Assembly (NCBI GenBank): GCA_913775725.1
Contig: CAJYNG010000001.1
Span: forward strand, 1 to 64,000
Length of the DNA: 64,000 nt
Origin: an uncultured Stenotrophomonas sp.
GTDB taxonomy: Bacteria; Pseudomonadota; Gammaproteobacteria; Xanthomonadales; Xanthomonadaceae
Direction: 5' to 3'
Part shown: piece after piece, positions 52,855 through 60,912 of the stretch
Layout: each line of letters opens with the position of its first letter
Position numbering within the stretch: position 1 is the stretch's first letter
Made by a program: the position numbers and the translations under genes
Notes under the pieces: generated by a model
Seen by the model: only the letters and a program-made list of their open reading frames with translations
What the model was told of the DNA's origin: nothing
The model's database searches: none

Positions 52855-53478
52855 TTCCAGCACGCCGATACGGTGCAGCACCGGCGCCGCCGACATGTCG
52901 TTCGGATTGGTGCCGGGCTGATCCTGCGGCACGTCCATGCCCATGCCGCGGTACAGATCCACCCAGTGCTGGGCGATCTGCCCGGTCTGCGGGTTGCGGA
53001 AGTTCATCGGCTGCAATGCGAACACGTGGTGCGCACGGAAGGCGCGTTCGATGAAGTCCGAGCAGTAATAGCTGTCCTCGTTCAACACGTACGACGTGTT
53101 GTACGGCTTGCCCAGCATCGTGCGCGCGGTGGCGACCGCATCCTTGATGGCCGCCTGCTGCGGCGCGTGCAGGCGATAGACCACGATCTGCCGCTGCTTG
53201 GCGCGCGCCTCCTGGCGGAACTCGAGCAGCGATTGCCGGCGCGATCCTTTCTCGTCCGCATGCAATACCTCCCAGCCCTTCGGCGTGGAAGCGACCAGGG
53301 CGACGTGATCGAAGCTGGGTGCGCCCTGCGTGCCGGTGGCATCGTCGATGGCCGCACTCAGGCCGCTGCGGCCGGCGGTGACGAACAGCAGGTCGCCTTC
53401 GTGGACATCGACGGCCATCGCCACCGCCGGCCACAGGGCGGGCAGCAGCAGGCCGATCAGGAGCAGGAGGCGATGCAT
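52852..53478 (-). CDS. YiiX/YebB-like NlpC/P60-type cysteine hydrolase, secreted
   Basis: The 208-residue protein has a Sec signal peptide (LLLLIGLLLPALWPAVAMA). The permuted papain-like layout is visible: catalytic His58 in SFDHVALVAST first, then Cys139 in SYYCSDFIERAF. VDVHEGDLLFVTAGRSGLSA near the start is typical of the YiiX group. Members cleave amide or ester bonds in the envelope; the target here is unknown. ATG 53478 is used rather than an in-frame start further upstream. Confidence 0.85.
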   Translation of the reverse strand: MHRLLLLIGLLLPALWPAVAMAVDVHEGDLLFVTAGRSGLSAAIDDATGTQGAPSFDHVALVASTPKGWEVLHADEKGSRRQSLLEFRQEARAKQRQIVVYRLHAPQQAAIKDAVATARTMLGKPYNTSYVLNEDSYYCSDFIERAFRAHHVFALQPMNFRNPQTGQIAQHWVDLYRGMGMDVPQDQPGTNPNDMSAAPVLHRIGVLE

Positions 53479-53560
53479 GAGGACTCTCGGACAGGCGGGA
53501 TGCCTGAATTGTAGGGGGCGCGGTAGCATGGAGCGACCGGACCGGATTCAGGATGAGCCC

Positions 53561-54088
53561 ATGCGTCGATACCCTTCTGCCGCACTGCTGGTGCTCGTGT
53601 GTGGCATCGGGTTGGTGGGGTGCACGCCTGCGCCGCAGGCGATGCCCGCCGACGCTGCGCCTGCCACGCCGCCGCCTCCCCCCGCGGCGCCAGCAACCAC
53701 CGCCGCAACGGTCGAGCCTGCGCAGGTCCCTGCCCGCAGTGAATGCCCCCACCCGGAATTCGATACGTTCCTGAAGCATTTTGGCAATGAGATCGCGCTG
53801 CAGGAAAAGGCCACTGCCGATCCGCTGCTGGACAGCTACATCGATGCGGAGGCCGAGCCGGAACCGCGCAAGGTGGAAAGCCGGTTGGCGCTGGCCGATG
53901 TCGAGTGGCCGGTGATGCCCGATCCTGCCGCATTGGCCGGGCAGGGCCGCGAAATGCAGGTCAGCCCCCTGGCCGATGGGCAACGGCAGGTGCAGATCCG
54001 TACGCCGGACAGCAGCGACCAGCAGATCTACACTTTCGCGCAGACACCGTGCTGGACGCTGGTCAAGCGTGAGGACGAGTCGATCTGA
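53561..54088 (+). CDS. Lipoprotein of unknown function
   Basis: The 175-residue protein has a lipobox (VCGIGLVGC). A Pro/Ala/Thr-rich linker follows, then a folded part with HPEFDTFLKHFGNEIALQEK, two cysteines far apart (ECPHPEF and TPCWTLV), and a C-terminal FAQTPCWTLVKREDESI. AGGA lies about 7 bases before ATG 53561. It resembles small xanthomonad lipoproteins without known role. Confidence 0.65.
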   Translation: MRRYPSAALLVLVCGIGLVGCTPAPQAMPADAAPATPPPPPAAPATTAATVEPAQVPARSECPHPEFDTFLKHFGNEIALQEKATADPLLDSYIDAEAEPEPRKVESRLALADVEWPVMPDPAALAGQGREMQVSPLADGQRQVQIRTPDSSDQQIYTFAQTPCWTLVKREDESI

Positions 54089-54161
54089 AGCCTGATCCGG
54101 CACAGGCGCGGCGGGCCAGTGGCTGCTAGGCTCGATCCCTGGTCCAGGCAGGGAGACGCCG

Positions 54162-56000
54162 ATGCAGGCTTTCAGGAAGCGCACCACCACCGCCGCCGTC
54201 GTCGCCGTATTGGCGATAGCTCCCTTCAGCGGCGCCCAGGCACAGTCGGTGCATGCCGATGACCGCGCCTACTTCGCCAATACCACCGCCGAACAGGCCG
54301 CGCGTGTCGCCTTGGGCAAGCGCGTCGAGGCCCTGCAGCAGGCGTCCGCCCTTGCACCGGCGGAACGCTTCCAGCAGGCCGAGGTACTGGAAGCGCAGTG
54401 CCTGCGCCATCTCGGCTACCTGCACCTGCAGTCCGCCCGCAACGCACGCGATCTTCGCCCGGCACAGGCGATGGAGCAGGCAGCGGGGCTGTGCAGCCGC
54501 ATCGCCCGCAGCGGTCGTGCTGCACTGCGCGAGGCACCCGCAGATGCGCCGTGGGCAGCGCCCTATGCCTTCCTGCGCGCACGCGCGTTGAAGGAGGCCG
54601 CCGCCCCGGCCAACGCGGCGCTGGATGAGGCCGTGGCGGCACTGGCCGATCCGGCGCTGGACAGCTTCGCGCGCCTGCGTGGGCAGATCCTGCGCAGCGC
54701 CGAGTACCCGCAGATCGAGCACGGCGGCCGGCACTGGGACACGGGGCGCGACAAGCAGGCGCTGGCCCAGCAGCCCGACCGCGCGCTGCGCGAGGCCGGC
54801 TGGAAGGGCTATTGGCAGGGGCTCCACTCGCGCCGTGAGCCGATGGCTTCGGTGCTGCTGGGGCTGGTGCAGGTGAATGATGCTGCCGCACGCCTGCAGG
54901 GCGATGGCTCGGCACCGGCGCACGGCTACCAGCGCATGGGCCTGGATACCGCCGTAGTGGATGCAACGCTGGTGGCGATCGAACAGCACGCGGGCGACCG
55001 TCGTGCCTACCAGGAGATGCTGCTGCACCACGCTGCGCGATCCGGCATCGACGCGCCGCAGATCTGGGATACCACCGTGCCCGATGCCGGCTACACGCCA
55101 CCGGTGCTGACGCTGGCGCAGCTGCGCGACAACGCCGCCGATGCCATGCAGCACCTCGGGCCGGCGTACGTCGCCGAACTGCGCGCACTGCTTGATCCGG
55201 CCAACCAGCGCATGGATCTGGCCACCGAACGCGGTGACCGCAGCCAGGACGCGTTCCCGGTGAGCGCTCCCGGTGTACCGGCAATGTTGTTTGTTGGCGT
55301 GCGCCGTGGTGATCTGGAAAGCGACGTCGAAATCGCGCATGAGGCTGGCCATGCCATGCATGGCGAGTGGATGCAGCGCGGTCATGCGTCGCCGCTGCAG
55401 CGCAATGGCAGCCAGTGGCTGACCGAAGCGTTCGCGATCTACAACGAGCTGCGCTTCCGCGACCAGCTGTACCAGCAGGCACAGGATCCCCGCGCCAAGG
55501 CCTATTACCTGAAGTCGCTGCTGGACGACATGGTGCTGCAGTTGTTCACCTCTTCCGAGGAAGCGCAGCTGGAGCAGTCGATCTACCAGGGCGTTGCCGC
55601 CGGCACGCTGGGCACCGCCGACGATCTGGACGCGCTGACCGGGCAGGTACTGGCGCGCTTCGGCCAGCAACCGGAGCGCTACCCGCAGCTGCGCAACACC
55701 TGGATCGGCAAGCGCCTGATGTATGAAGACCCGAACTATCTGGTGAACTACCTGTACGCAGGGCTGCTGGCCGTGCAGCTGTACGTGCAGGACCAGCGCG
55801 ACCCCGAAGGGTTCCGTGAGCGCTATCTTGCCGTGCTTGGCGAGGGCTTCGATCGCGCGCCAAACGCGCAGGTGGCGCAACTGCTGGGGCACGCGCCCGA
55901 CTGGGCGGCGCTGGTGGATGCCGACCTGCAGGTATTCAACCAGACGGCGGCACAGCTTCAAGCGCTGCATGCGCGGATCGAGGCAGGGCAGGATACGTGA
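54162..56000 (+). CDS. M3-family (oligoendopeptidase F-like) metallopeptidase, exported
   Basis: The 612-residue protein has a signal peptide (VVAVLAIAPFSGAQAQ). The zinc motif HEAGH (His393, Glu394, His397) lies in VEIAHEAGHAMHGEWMQRG, and the third ligand Glu is probably in WLTEAFAIYNELRF. LYAGLLAVQLYVQ near the end contains the Tyr typical of M3 active sites. M3 enzymes degrade oligopeptides; with a signal peptide this copy should act in the periplasm. Its stop overlaps the next gene's possible GTG start. Confidence 0.85.
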   Translation: MQAFRKRTTTAAVVAVLAIAPFSGAQAQSVHADDRAYFANTTAEQAARVALGKRVEALQQASALAPAERFQQAEVLEAQCLRHLGYLHLQSARNARDLRPAQAMEQAAGLCSRIARSGRAALREAPADAPWAAPYAFLRARALKEAAAPANAALDEAVAALADPALDSFARLRGQILRSAEYPQIEHGGRHWDTGRDKQALAQQPDRALREAGWKGYWQGLHSRREPMASVLLGLVQVNDAAARLQGDGSAPAHGYQRMGLDTAVVDATLVAIEQHAGDRRAYQEMLLHHAARSGIDAPQIWDTTVPDAGYTPPVLTLAQLRDNAADAMQHLGPAYVAELRALLDPANQRMDLATERGDRSQDAFPVSAPGVPAMLFVGVRRGDLESDVEIAHEAGHAMHGEWMQRGHASPLQRNGSQWLTEAFAIYNELRFRDQLYQQAQDPRAKAYYLKSLLDDMVLQLFTSSEEAQLEQSIYQGVAAGTLGTADDLDALTGQVLARFGQQPERYPQLRNTWIGKRLMYEDPNYLVNYLYAGLLAVQLYVQDQRDPEGFRERYLAVLGEGFDRAPNAQVAQLLGHAPDWAALVDADLQVFNQTAAQLQALHARIEAGQDT

Positions 56001-56002
56001 GC

Positions 56003-57421
56003 ATGCTGCGGGCAGGACAGCAGACCGCAGCCAGGACGTGGCTGTTGTTGCTGCTGTGCCTGCTGCCGATGGCGGCACTGGCGGCAATCCCGGTCCCCGC
56101 GCTGGACGATCCCGTGGTGGACACTGCCAACGCGCTGTCAGCTGAAACCCGCGCCACCCTGCGCAGGCAGGCACTGCAGCTGCAGGTGCAGGAAGGTGCG
56201 CAGCTGCAGGTGCTGGTGGTACCCAGCGTAGGCAACGAGGGCATCGAGGCCTACGCACAGCGGGTGTTCGATCAGTGGCAGCTGGGCCGCGCCGGTGTCG
56301 ACGACGGTGTGCTGTTGCTGGTGGCGGTGCAGGACCGCCGCGTACGCATCCAGACCGGCTACGGCCTGGAAGGTGCGCTACCGGACGCGTACGCCGCTCG
56401 CATCATCGACAACGCGATCGTGCCGCGCTTCCGTGAGGGTGATTTCGACCAGGGCGTGCTTGATGGCACGACGATCATGGTGGCGCTGATCGAAGGCGAG
56501 GACCTGCCGGCATGGGAAGCGCCGTCGGCCAGCAACGTGCTGCCTGCGGACTGGCGCCGTGCAGACTCGGTAGTGGCGTTGACCTTGTTGGCCGGCTTCC
56601 TGGCCGGGCTGTGGCGCTCGCCGCCGCCTCTCCCACCGGCGAAGACCGAGGACGATTTCAGCGGCAGCCGTCGGCAGCGGCGGCGCAAGGCACTGGCCGC
56701 CAACGCGTCGGCGCCGAGGCCGAGCTGGCCGACCTTGCCGGCCTGGGGGCGTCCTACGCTGTTGACAGCGGTGGTTGCCGCAGGGGTGCTGTCCGTGGCG
56801 TTGCTGCTGCCACGCCACCTGCTGGCAGGCCTGTGCTTTGTGATGGTGCTGGGCGTGCCGGTGGCGGCCCTGCTCGGCTGGTGCTGGCATCGCAGCCGCG
56901 GGGTGCGCGTCGTTCTGTGCGGCATGCTGGTACTCAGCGCAGTCTTCCTGGTGCAGGCGTTGCTTCGTGGCCAGCTGCCACCGAGCCTGGCCCGACATCT
57001 GCTGCTGCAGGCCGCCGCGGGCGTTGTCACCCTGATGGTGTTCCTGCTGGTGCAGGCCTGCCGCACACGCTGGAAGAAGAACCGCGGCAGCTTCGTCGTG
57101 CGCATGGCGGTGCTGGTGCTGTTGACCCTCGGCTATGCCGCGGGCGCATTGCTGGCGATCCATCGTGCCGAAGGTGACGATCCACGGCTGCTGGCAATGA
57201 TCGTGTCCGGCGTGTGTGGCGTGCTGCTGTACTTCGTAGGGTTGTTCACCATGCTGCCGGGCGAGCGCGCACGTGGCCGGGTTTCGTCACGCCGTGAGCG
57301 CAGCGCGTCCAGTTCGTCATCCAGCAGTTCGTCATCCAGCAGTTCGTCGTCGAGCAGCTCCAGCAGCTGGTCCGGAGGCGGCGGCCGCAGCGGCGGAGGC
57401 GGTGCGTCGGGCAGCTGGTAG
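56003..57421 (+). CDS. TPM-domain (YgcG-like) membrane protein with poly-Ser/Gly tail
   Basis: The 472-residue protein has a signal peptide and a TPM phosphatase-like domain (PVVDTANALSAETRATLRRQ, LQVLVVPSVGNEGIEAYAQR, LLVAVQDRRVRIQTGYGLEG). Several membrane helices follow in the second half. The tail has a run of about 20 Ser, then WSGGGGRSGGGGASGSW, a variant of the common YgcG glycine tail. ATG 56003 has AGGA nine bases upstream; GTG 55997 overlapping the previous stop is the alternative. Its stop nearly abuts the convergent VOC gene. Confidence 0.82.
   Translation: MLRAGQQTAARTWLLLLLCLLPMAALAAIPVPALDDPVVDTANALSAETRATLRRQALQLQVQEGAQLQVLVVPSVGNEGIEAYAQRVFDQWQLGRAGVDDGVLLLVAVQDRRVRIQTGYGLEGALPDAYAARIIDNAIVPRFREGDFDQGVLDGTTIMVALIEGEDLPAWEAPSASNVLPADWRRADSVVALTLLAGFLAGLWRSPPPLPPAKTEDDFSGSRRQRRRKALAANASAPRPSWPTLPAWGRPTLLTAVVAAGVLSVALLLPRHLLAGLCFVMVLGVPVAALLGWCWHRSRGVRVVLCGMLVLSAVFLVQALLRGQLPPSLARHLLLQAAAGVVTLMVFLLVQACRTRWKKNRGSFVVRMAVLVLLTLGYAAGALLAIHRAEGDDPRLLAMIVSGVCGVLLYFVGLFTMLPGERARGRVSSRRERSASSSSSSSSSSSSSSSSSSSSWSGGGGRSGGGGASGSW
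57311..57355. repeat. 15-bp tandem repeat encoding the poly-Ser run
   Basis: Two exact copies of AGTTCGTCATCCAGC (57311-57325, 57326-57340) are followed by a diverged third (57341-57355). The unit is a multiple of three, so copy-number change would lengthen or shorten the Ser run without a frameshift. Confidence 0.8.
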
Positions 57422-57422
57422 A

Positions 57423-58094
57423 TCAGGTCGCCTGCACCCGCCAGCCGAGTGCCGCGTCCTCCACAACGCCCGGGCCGGCCACGTCGCCGACCTGCAGCAA
57501 CAGCCCCTGCGCATTGGGCAGGTCCTTCTGCTCGGGGAACCAGCGCCGATCCGCGGCGACCACGATCAGCAGGCCCTCGTCGTCGCCCATCGGCGCGAAC
57601 TGCGGCGAAGGCGGGCTGATCGGTTGCAGGCCGAACCGCAGGCTGGACTGTTCGCGCACAGCGTCGACATCGTGGCTGGGCAGGCCGACCTCGCTCAGGC
57701 AGGTCAGCTCGCTGCCGTGGAAGGCGCCCTGATGCGCACTGGCCGGCAAGCGGCGGCGGCCGATCAGTTCCAGGATCAAGCCATCGGGGCCGGTGAAGTA
57801 CACCGACTGCGACTGCCAGCTGCTTTCCAGAGCAAAATAATCCAACCCGGCCGGATTGCGCTGCAGTGGCGTGCGTTCGCGCAACCAGGTCATTGCCTCG
57901 CCGAAGCGGTTGTCCGGTACGTTGAAGGCCAGGTGCACGCCTCCGACCGGACGTCCTTCAGTGGGCTGCAACTCGATCGTGCTCCAGCCGATGTGCACAT
58001 GATTGCCGACCACGCGCTGCTGCAGCACATCGTGGAAGTAGCTGGCCACGGTACCGACATCGGATACCGGCAGCGTGAGGTGCAACAGGCGCAT
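57423..58094 (-). CDS. VOC/glyoxalase-family protein
   Basis: The 223-residue protein has AGGGAGG ahead of its ATG. Two vicinal-oxygen-chelate halves can be seen: MRLLHLTLPVSDVGTVASYF with GVHLAFNVPD and YFTGPDGLILELIGRR in the first, and GSELTCLSEVGLPSHDVDAV with FAPMGDDEGLLIVVAADRRW in the second. Metal-ligand type residues (His6, Glu in LILELIG) are present. Substrate unknown. Confidence 0.82.
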   Translation of the reverse strand: MRLLHLTLPVSDVGTVASYFHDVLQQRVVGNHVHIGWSTIELQPTEGRPVGGVHLAFNVPDNRFGEAMTWLRERTPLQRNPAGLDYFALESSWQSQSVYFTGPDGLILELIGRRRLPASAHQGAFHGSELTCLSEVGLPSHDVDAVREQSSLRFGLQPISPPSPQFAPMGDDEGLLIVVAADRRWFPEQKDLPNAQGLLLQVGDVAGPGVVEDAALGWRVQAT

Positions 58095-58148
58095 GATCGA
58101 TCCTCCCTGGACGCGCCCACTGTAGCGCCGGACGATGCCCGGCGACCA

Positions 58149-59228
58149 CTACCGCAGTGCTTCGGCGAAGAATCGCACCGCGGCATCCACAGCCTGCGCG
58201 TGGGTGTCCGCCCTCGGAACCGAACTGCTGCAGAGCTCGGGCAGCCTTTGCAAACCAATTGCTGTACAGGCCGCAAGGAAGTCGTAGTGACCGACATCCG
58301 GCAGACGCTGCAGCGCAGCGCCCGGAAGCAGTGCCTGTACGGCCTCGCCATTGCTCTGCGGTGGCGCAACCGTGTCTGCCTCACCCAGCACGATCGACAC
58401 CGGCTGTTTCAGCGAGGTCAGCTGTTCGGGCGCGAAGGCCTGCATGATCGCCGGCGCGAGCAGGAACACAGCGCGCACGCCGGGAATCGCGCGCGACTCG
58501 TTCGCATGGGACATCCACGGCGACAACGTGGGCGAGGCCGCAGCGGCCAGGCGAGCCTGCATCGTGTGCGAAACGGCCTCCTGCTGGGGCCGGCAGACGC
58601 CGTCATCCGGATGCGCGCGGCAGAAGGCCAACAGCCGCTGCAGGTCGGGGCGTGCACCGGCGGCCAGCAGCGCGGTGTAGCCTCCGGCAGAGAACCCGGC
58701 CACACCCAGTCGCTCCGGGTCGACGTGCGTACCCAGCAGCGGATCGGCCCGCACTGCAGCGAGTGCCGCGCGCAGATCATCCGCACGCAACCAGCTCAGT
58801 ACGCTGCCGGGCAGGGTCATCTCGTCCACGCCGTTGTTGCCGGGATGATCGACCGCGATCACCAGAAACCCGGCGCGAGCCATTGCCGTGCCCAGCCAGC
58901 CCATCATGCGCGCGCTGCCGCCGTTGCCGTGGGAGAGCAGCAGGGTCGGCAGGCGCTTGCCCGCGATCGGGGCATCCATGGCTGAGCGGCCGACGTCGAA
59001 CAGCGGCGCATCGGGCGGACCGATGGTCAGGGCGGTTTCCGTGCTGCCAGCGGGCGCCGGATACCAGACCGTGTAGCGCAGGGCGTCGTGGTGCTGCGCA
59101 TCGCGCACCGCGGCGCTGGCCACTGTGGTGGTGCCGTGGCGTTCGCCTGCTCTCCAGAGCTCGCTGGCGCTGGCGACATCTACGGAGGCCATCAGGAACA
59201 TTCCCAGCACAGCGTCCATCATGCGCAT
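58149..59228 (-). CDS. Secreted alpha/beta hydrolase (dienelactone hydrolase / PAF-acetylhydrolase-like)
   Basis: The 359-residue protein starts at ATG 59228, which has AAGGA 7 bases upstream, and begins with a signal peptide-like stretch (LGMFLMASVDVASA). The fold shows LPTLLLSHGNGGSARMM (oxyanion loop), FLVIAVDHPGNNG, nucleophile Ser in LGVAGFSAGGYTALL, Asp in VLGEADTVAPP and His in LPDVGHYDFL. A disulfide may link the cysteines in FCRAHPDDGVC. Substrate unknown; it follows the divergent-looking AraC gene on the same strand. Confidence 0.85.
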   Translation of the reverse strand: MRMMDAVLGMFLMASVDVASASELWRAGERHGTTTVASAAVRDAQHHDALRYTVWYPAPAGSTETALTIGPPDAPLFDVGRSAMDAPIAGKRLPTLLLSHGNGGSARMMGWLGTAMARAGFLVIAVDHPGNNGVDEMTLPGSVLSWLRADDLRAALAAVRADPLLGTHVDPERLGVAGFSAGGYTALLAAGARPDLQRLLAFCRAHPDDGVCRPQQEAVSHTMQARLAAAASPTLSPWMSHANESRAIPGVRAVFLLAPAIMQAFAPEQLTSLKQPVSIVLGEADTVAPPQSNGEAVQALLPGAALQRLPDVGHYDFLAACTAIGLQRLPELCSSSVPRADTHAQAVDAAVRFFAEALR

Positions 59229-59241
59229 CGTCAATTCCTTG

Positions 59242-60069
59242 TCAGTGAGGACGTTCGTCTACCGGCAGCCAGATTTCCACGCCACCGTTGCCGGTGTGCT
59301 CATCGAAGCGGGAGTCGTAGCGTTCCAGATCGGGTGCATCGGCCAGGCTGAGACCGGAGCCGGGCAGGTAGTGGTCCAGCAGCCAGAACCAGGTCGAGCG
59401 GATGGTCGAGATGTGCCCGCCGTGCCAGGCCACCAGGTAGCGACGCGGCGGAATGTCCACGCGTTGCCAGTGCGCAGGCACGCTCGGCACTGCGCTTATC
59501 GGCAGCGCGGCGACGTAGTCGAAACCGCCATCGTCATCACTGTTGCAGCACACGCCGAAACTGATTGGTGCGGGTGTCGGCCATTCGCGGTTGAGCTGCG
59601 CCCACTGTCCGGGTATCGCACCGCCACTATCGCGGGTATGCCGCATGCCGATACCCACCAGCTGGAAGGCGGGCGTGTCGAGCAGGCGTGGTGCTTCATC
59701 GCAGGCAACGGGCGCCTCGTCCACGCGGATCGCCTGCACCAGTTCCAGGCCATTGGTGCCCTGATCGCGTACCCGTTCCGGTGTCTGTCCGAACTGCTCG
59801 CTGAAGGCACGGGTGAACGCTGCATGGGTGGTATAGCCGGCCCCCAGCGCGACCTGCAGGATGTCGCCCGCACCGTTGGCCAACCGTTGCGCGGCAGCGG
59901 TCAGACGCCGGCCCCGCAGATAGCGCATCACCGAGGTGCCAGTGCGTGCCTGGAACAGGCGCGACAGGTGGAACGGCGACAGCCCCGCCGCAGCAGCGAT
60001 ATCGGCCAGCGCCAATGGCTGGTCCGCATGGGTTTCGATGTACCACAACGCCTTGCCTGCCGCGCTCAT
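59242..60069 (-). CDS. AraC-family regulator with GyrI-like effector domain
   Basis: The 275-residue protein has an N-terminal AraC DNA-binding domain (ALADIAAAAGLSPFHLSRLF, then DILQVALGAGYTTHAAFTRA and FSEQFGQTPERVR) and a C-terminal GyrI-like small-molecule-binding domain (VGIGMRHTRD, VAALPISAVPSVPAHW, RRYLVAWHGG). This Rob-like layout is common among one-component regulators of stress or efflux. It lies 13 bases before the hydrolase gene, suggesting co-transcription. Confidence 0.88.
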   Translation of the reverse strand: MSAAGKALWYIETHADQPLALADIAAAAGLSPFHLSRLFQARTGTSVMRYLRGRRLTAAAQRLANGAGDILQVALGAGYTTHAAFTRAFSEQFGQTPERVRDQGTNGLELVQAIRVDEAPVACDEAPRLLDTPAFQLVGIGMRHTRDSGGAIPGQWAQLNREWPTPAPISFGVCCNSDDDGGFDYVAALPISAVPSVPAHWQRVDIPPRRYLVAWHGGHISTIRSTWFWLLDHYLPGSGLSLADAPDLERYDSRFDEHTGNGGVEIWLPVDERPH

Positions 60070-60255
60070 CCTGCCGTTCCCCGAATCCGATGCCGGGCAC
60101 AGTAGCGGATCGGCAGGCGCGGCGTTTAGCAGTTCTTGCGCTGCCGGGGCTTTGCGTCTGTCTGCGTACCGGCAACAATGCGCGCTTCATGGGCGCTATG
60201 GGGGCAGGGAAATGCGATCGACGACGTGGGATGCCAGGCCGGTGAAGCCGATCCG

Positions 60256-60642
60256 ATGATGGAGATGGTGGTTACCCAGTGGCTGTTGCCCTGGCTGTTG
60301 ACCCTCGCATTGCTGCTGATGATGTGGCGCTGCGCGCCGTACTGGAAGGGCAATGCCTGGATGTACCGTGCCGGCTTCGCGCTCCTGGCCGGGCTGCTGA
60401 CACCGACGTTGCTGCTGGCCGGTCACGGTGTTCTGCCGGTTCCGACCGTCGGGGGAGTGATTACGGTGTTGCGGCGGTTGGAGTGGATTGGCGATCTGGA
60501 CTTCAACCTCCTGGCGGTCGGCACCGACAACATCTGGTTCCTGTTCACACCCTTCCAGATGGTGTCCATTGGCATGCTGTTCTTTCCACTGCGGACGGCA
60601 CGGCCGGCCCGTCTTGGCTTCGGCGGCAAGACCACGGACTAG
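60256..60642 (+). CDS. Small multi-pass membrane protein, unknown function
   Basis: The 128-residue protein has about three to four hydrophobic helices (WLLPWLLTLALLLMMW, AGFALLAGLLTPTLLLAGHG, FLFTPFQMVSIGMLFF). The start is uncertain because ATG codons lie at 60256, 60259 and 60265 with only a weak ribosome-binding site. No family recognised. Confidence 0.6.
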   Translation: MMEMVVTQWLLPWLLTLALLLMMWRCAPYWKGNAWMYRAGFALLAGLLTPTLLLAGHGVLPVPTVGGVITVLRRLEWIGDLDFNLLAVGTDNIWFLFTPFQMVSIGMLFFPLRTARPARLGFGGKTTD

Positions 60643-60675
60643 CCACGGCACACGGTGATGAGGGGCGCCGGGCGC

Positions 60676-60770
60676 TGGTAGTCCTCATCCACGCATGGCG
60701 TGGATCTACGGGTGGACTCCGGTAGATGCCAACCCTGGTTGGCGCATCACCACACCCTGCGTGGATGCCT
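60676..60770. repeat. SMAG-like stems
   Basis: GTAGTCCTCATCCACGCATG plus GCGTGGATCTAC (60678-60709) and GGTAGATGCCAACCCTGGTT plus GGCGCATC (60721-60748) are two GTAG-headed hairpins. A further GCGTGGATG remnant follows. The remaining bases to 60912 hold no recognisable gene. Confidence 0.7.
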
Positions 60771-60912
60771 TTCGCTCGACGCGCGATCGCGCATCAAGCT
60801 GTCGTACTGACGTCATGCCTCCTTCACACATCAGGCCGAGACTGCGCGCCTTGTCCAGCCCTGTTGTGTCCGCACAGGTGCTGGCCCTGTCGCGTCCTCC
60901 CGGAGCCCTGCC

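Noticed and set aside
57311-57367. Possible CRISPR-like repeat array
   Set aside because: The units are contiguous tandem repeats within a coding frame, with no spacers.
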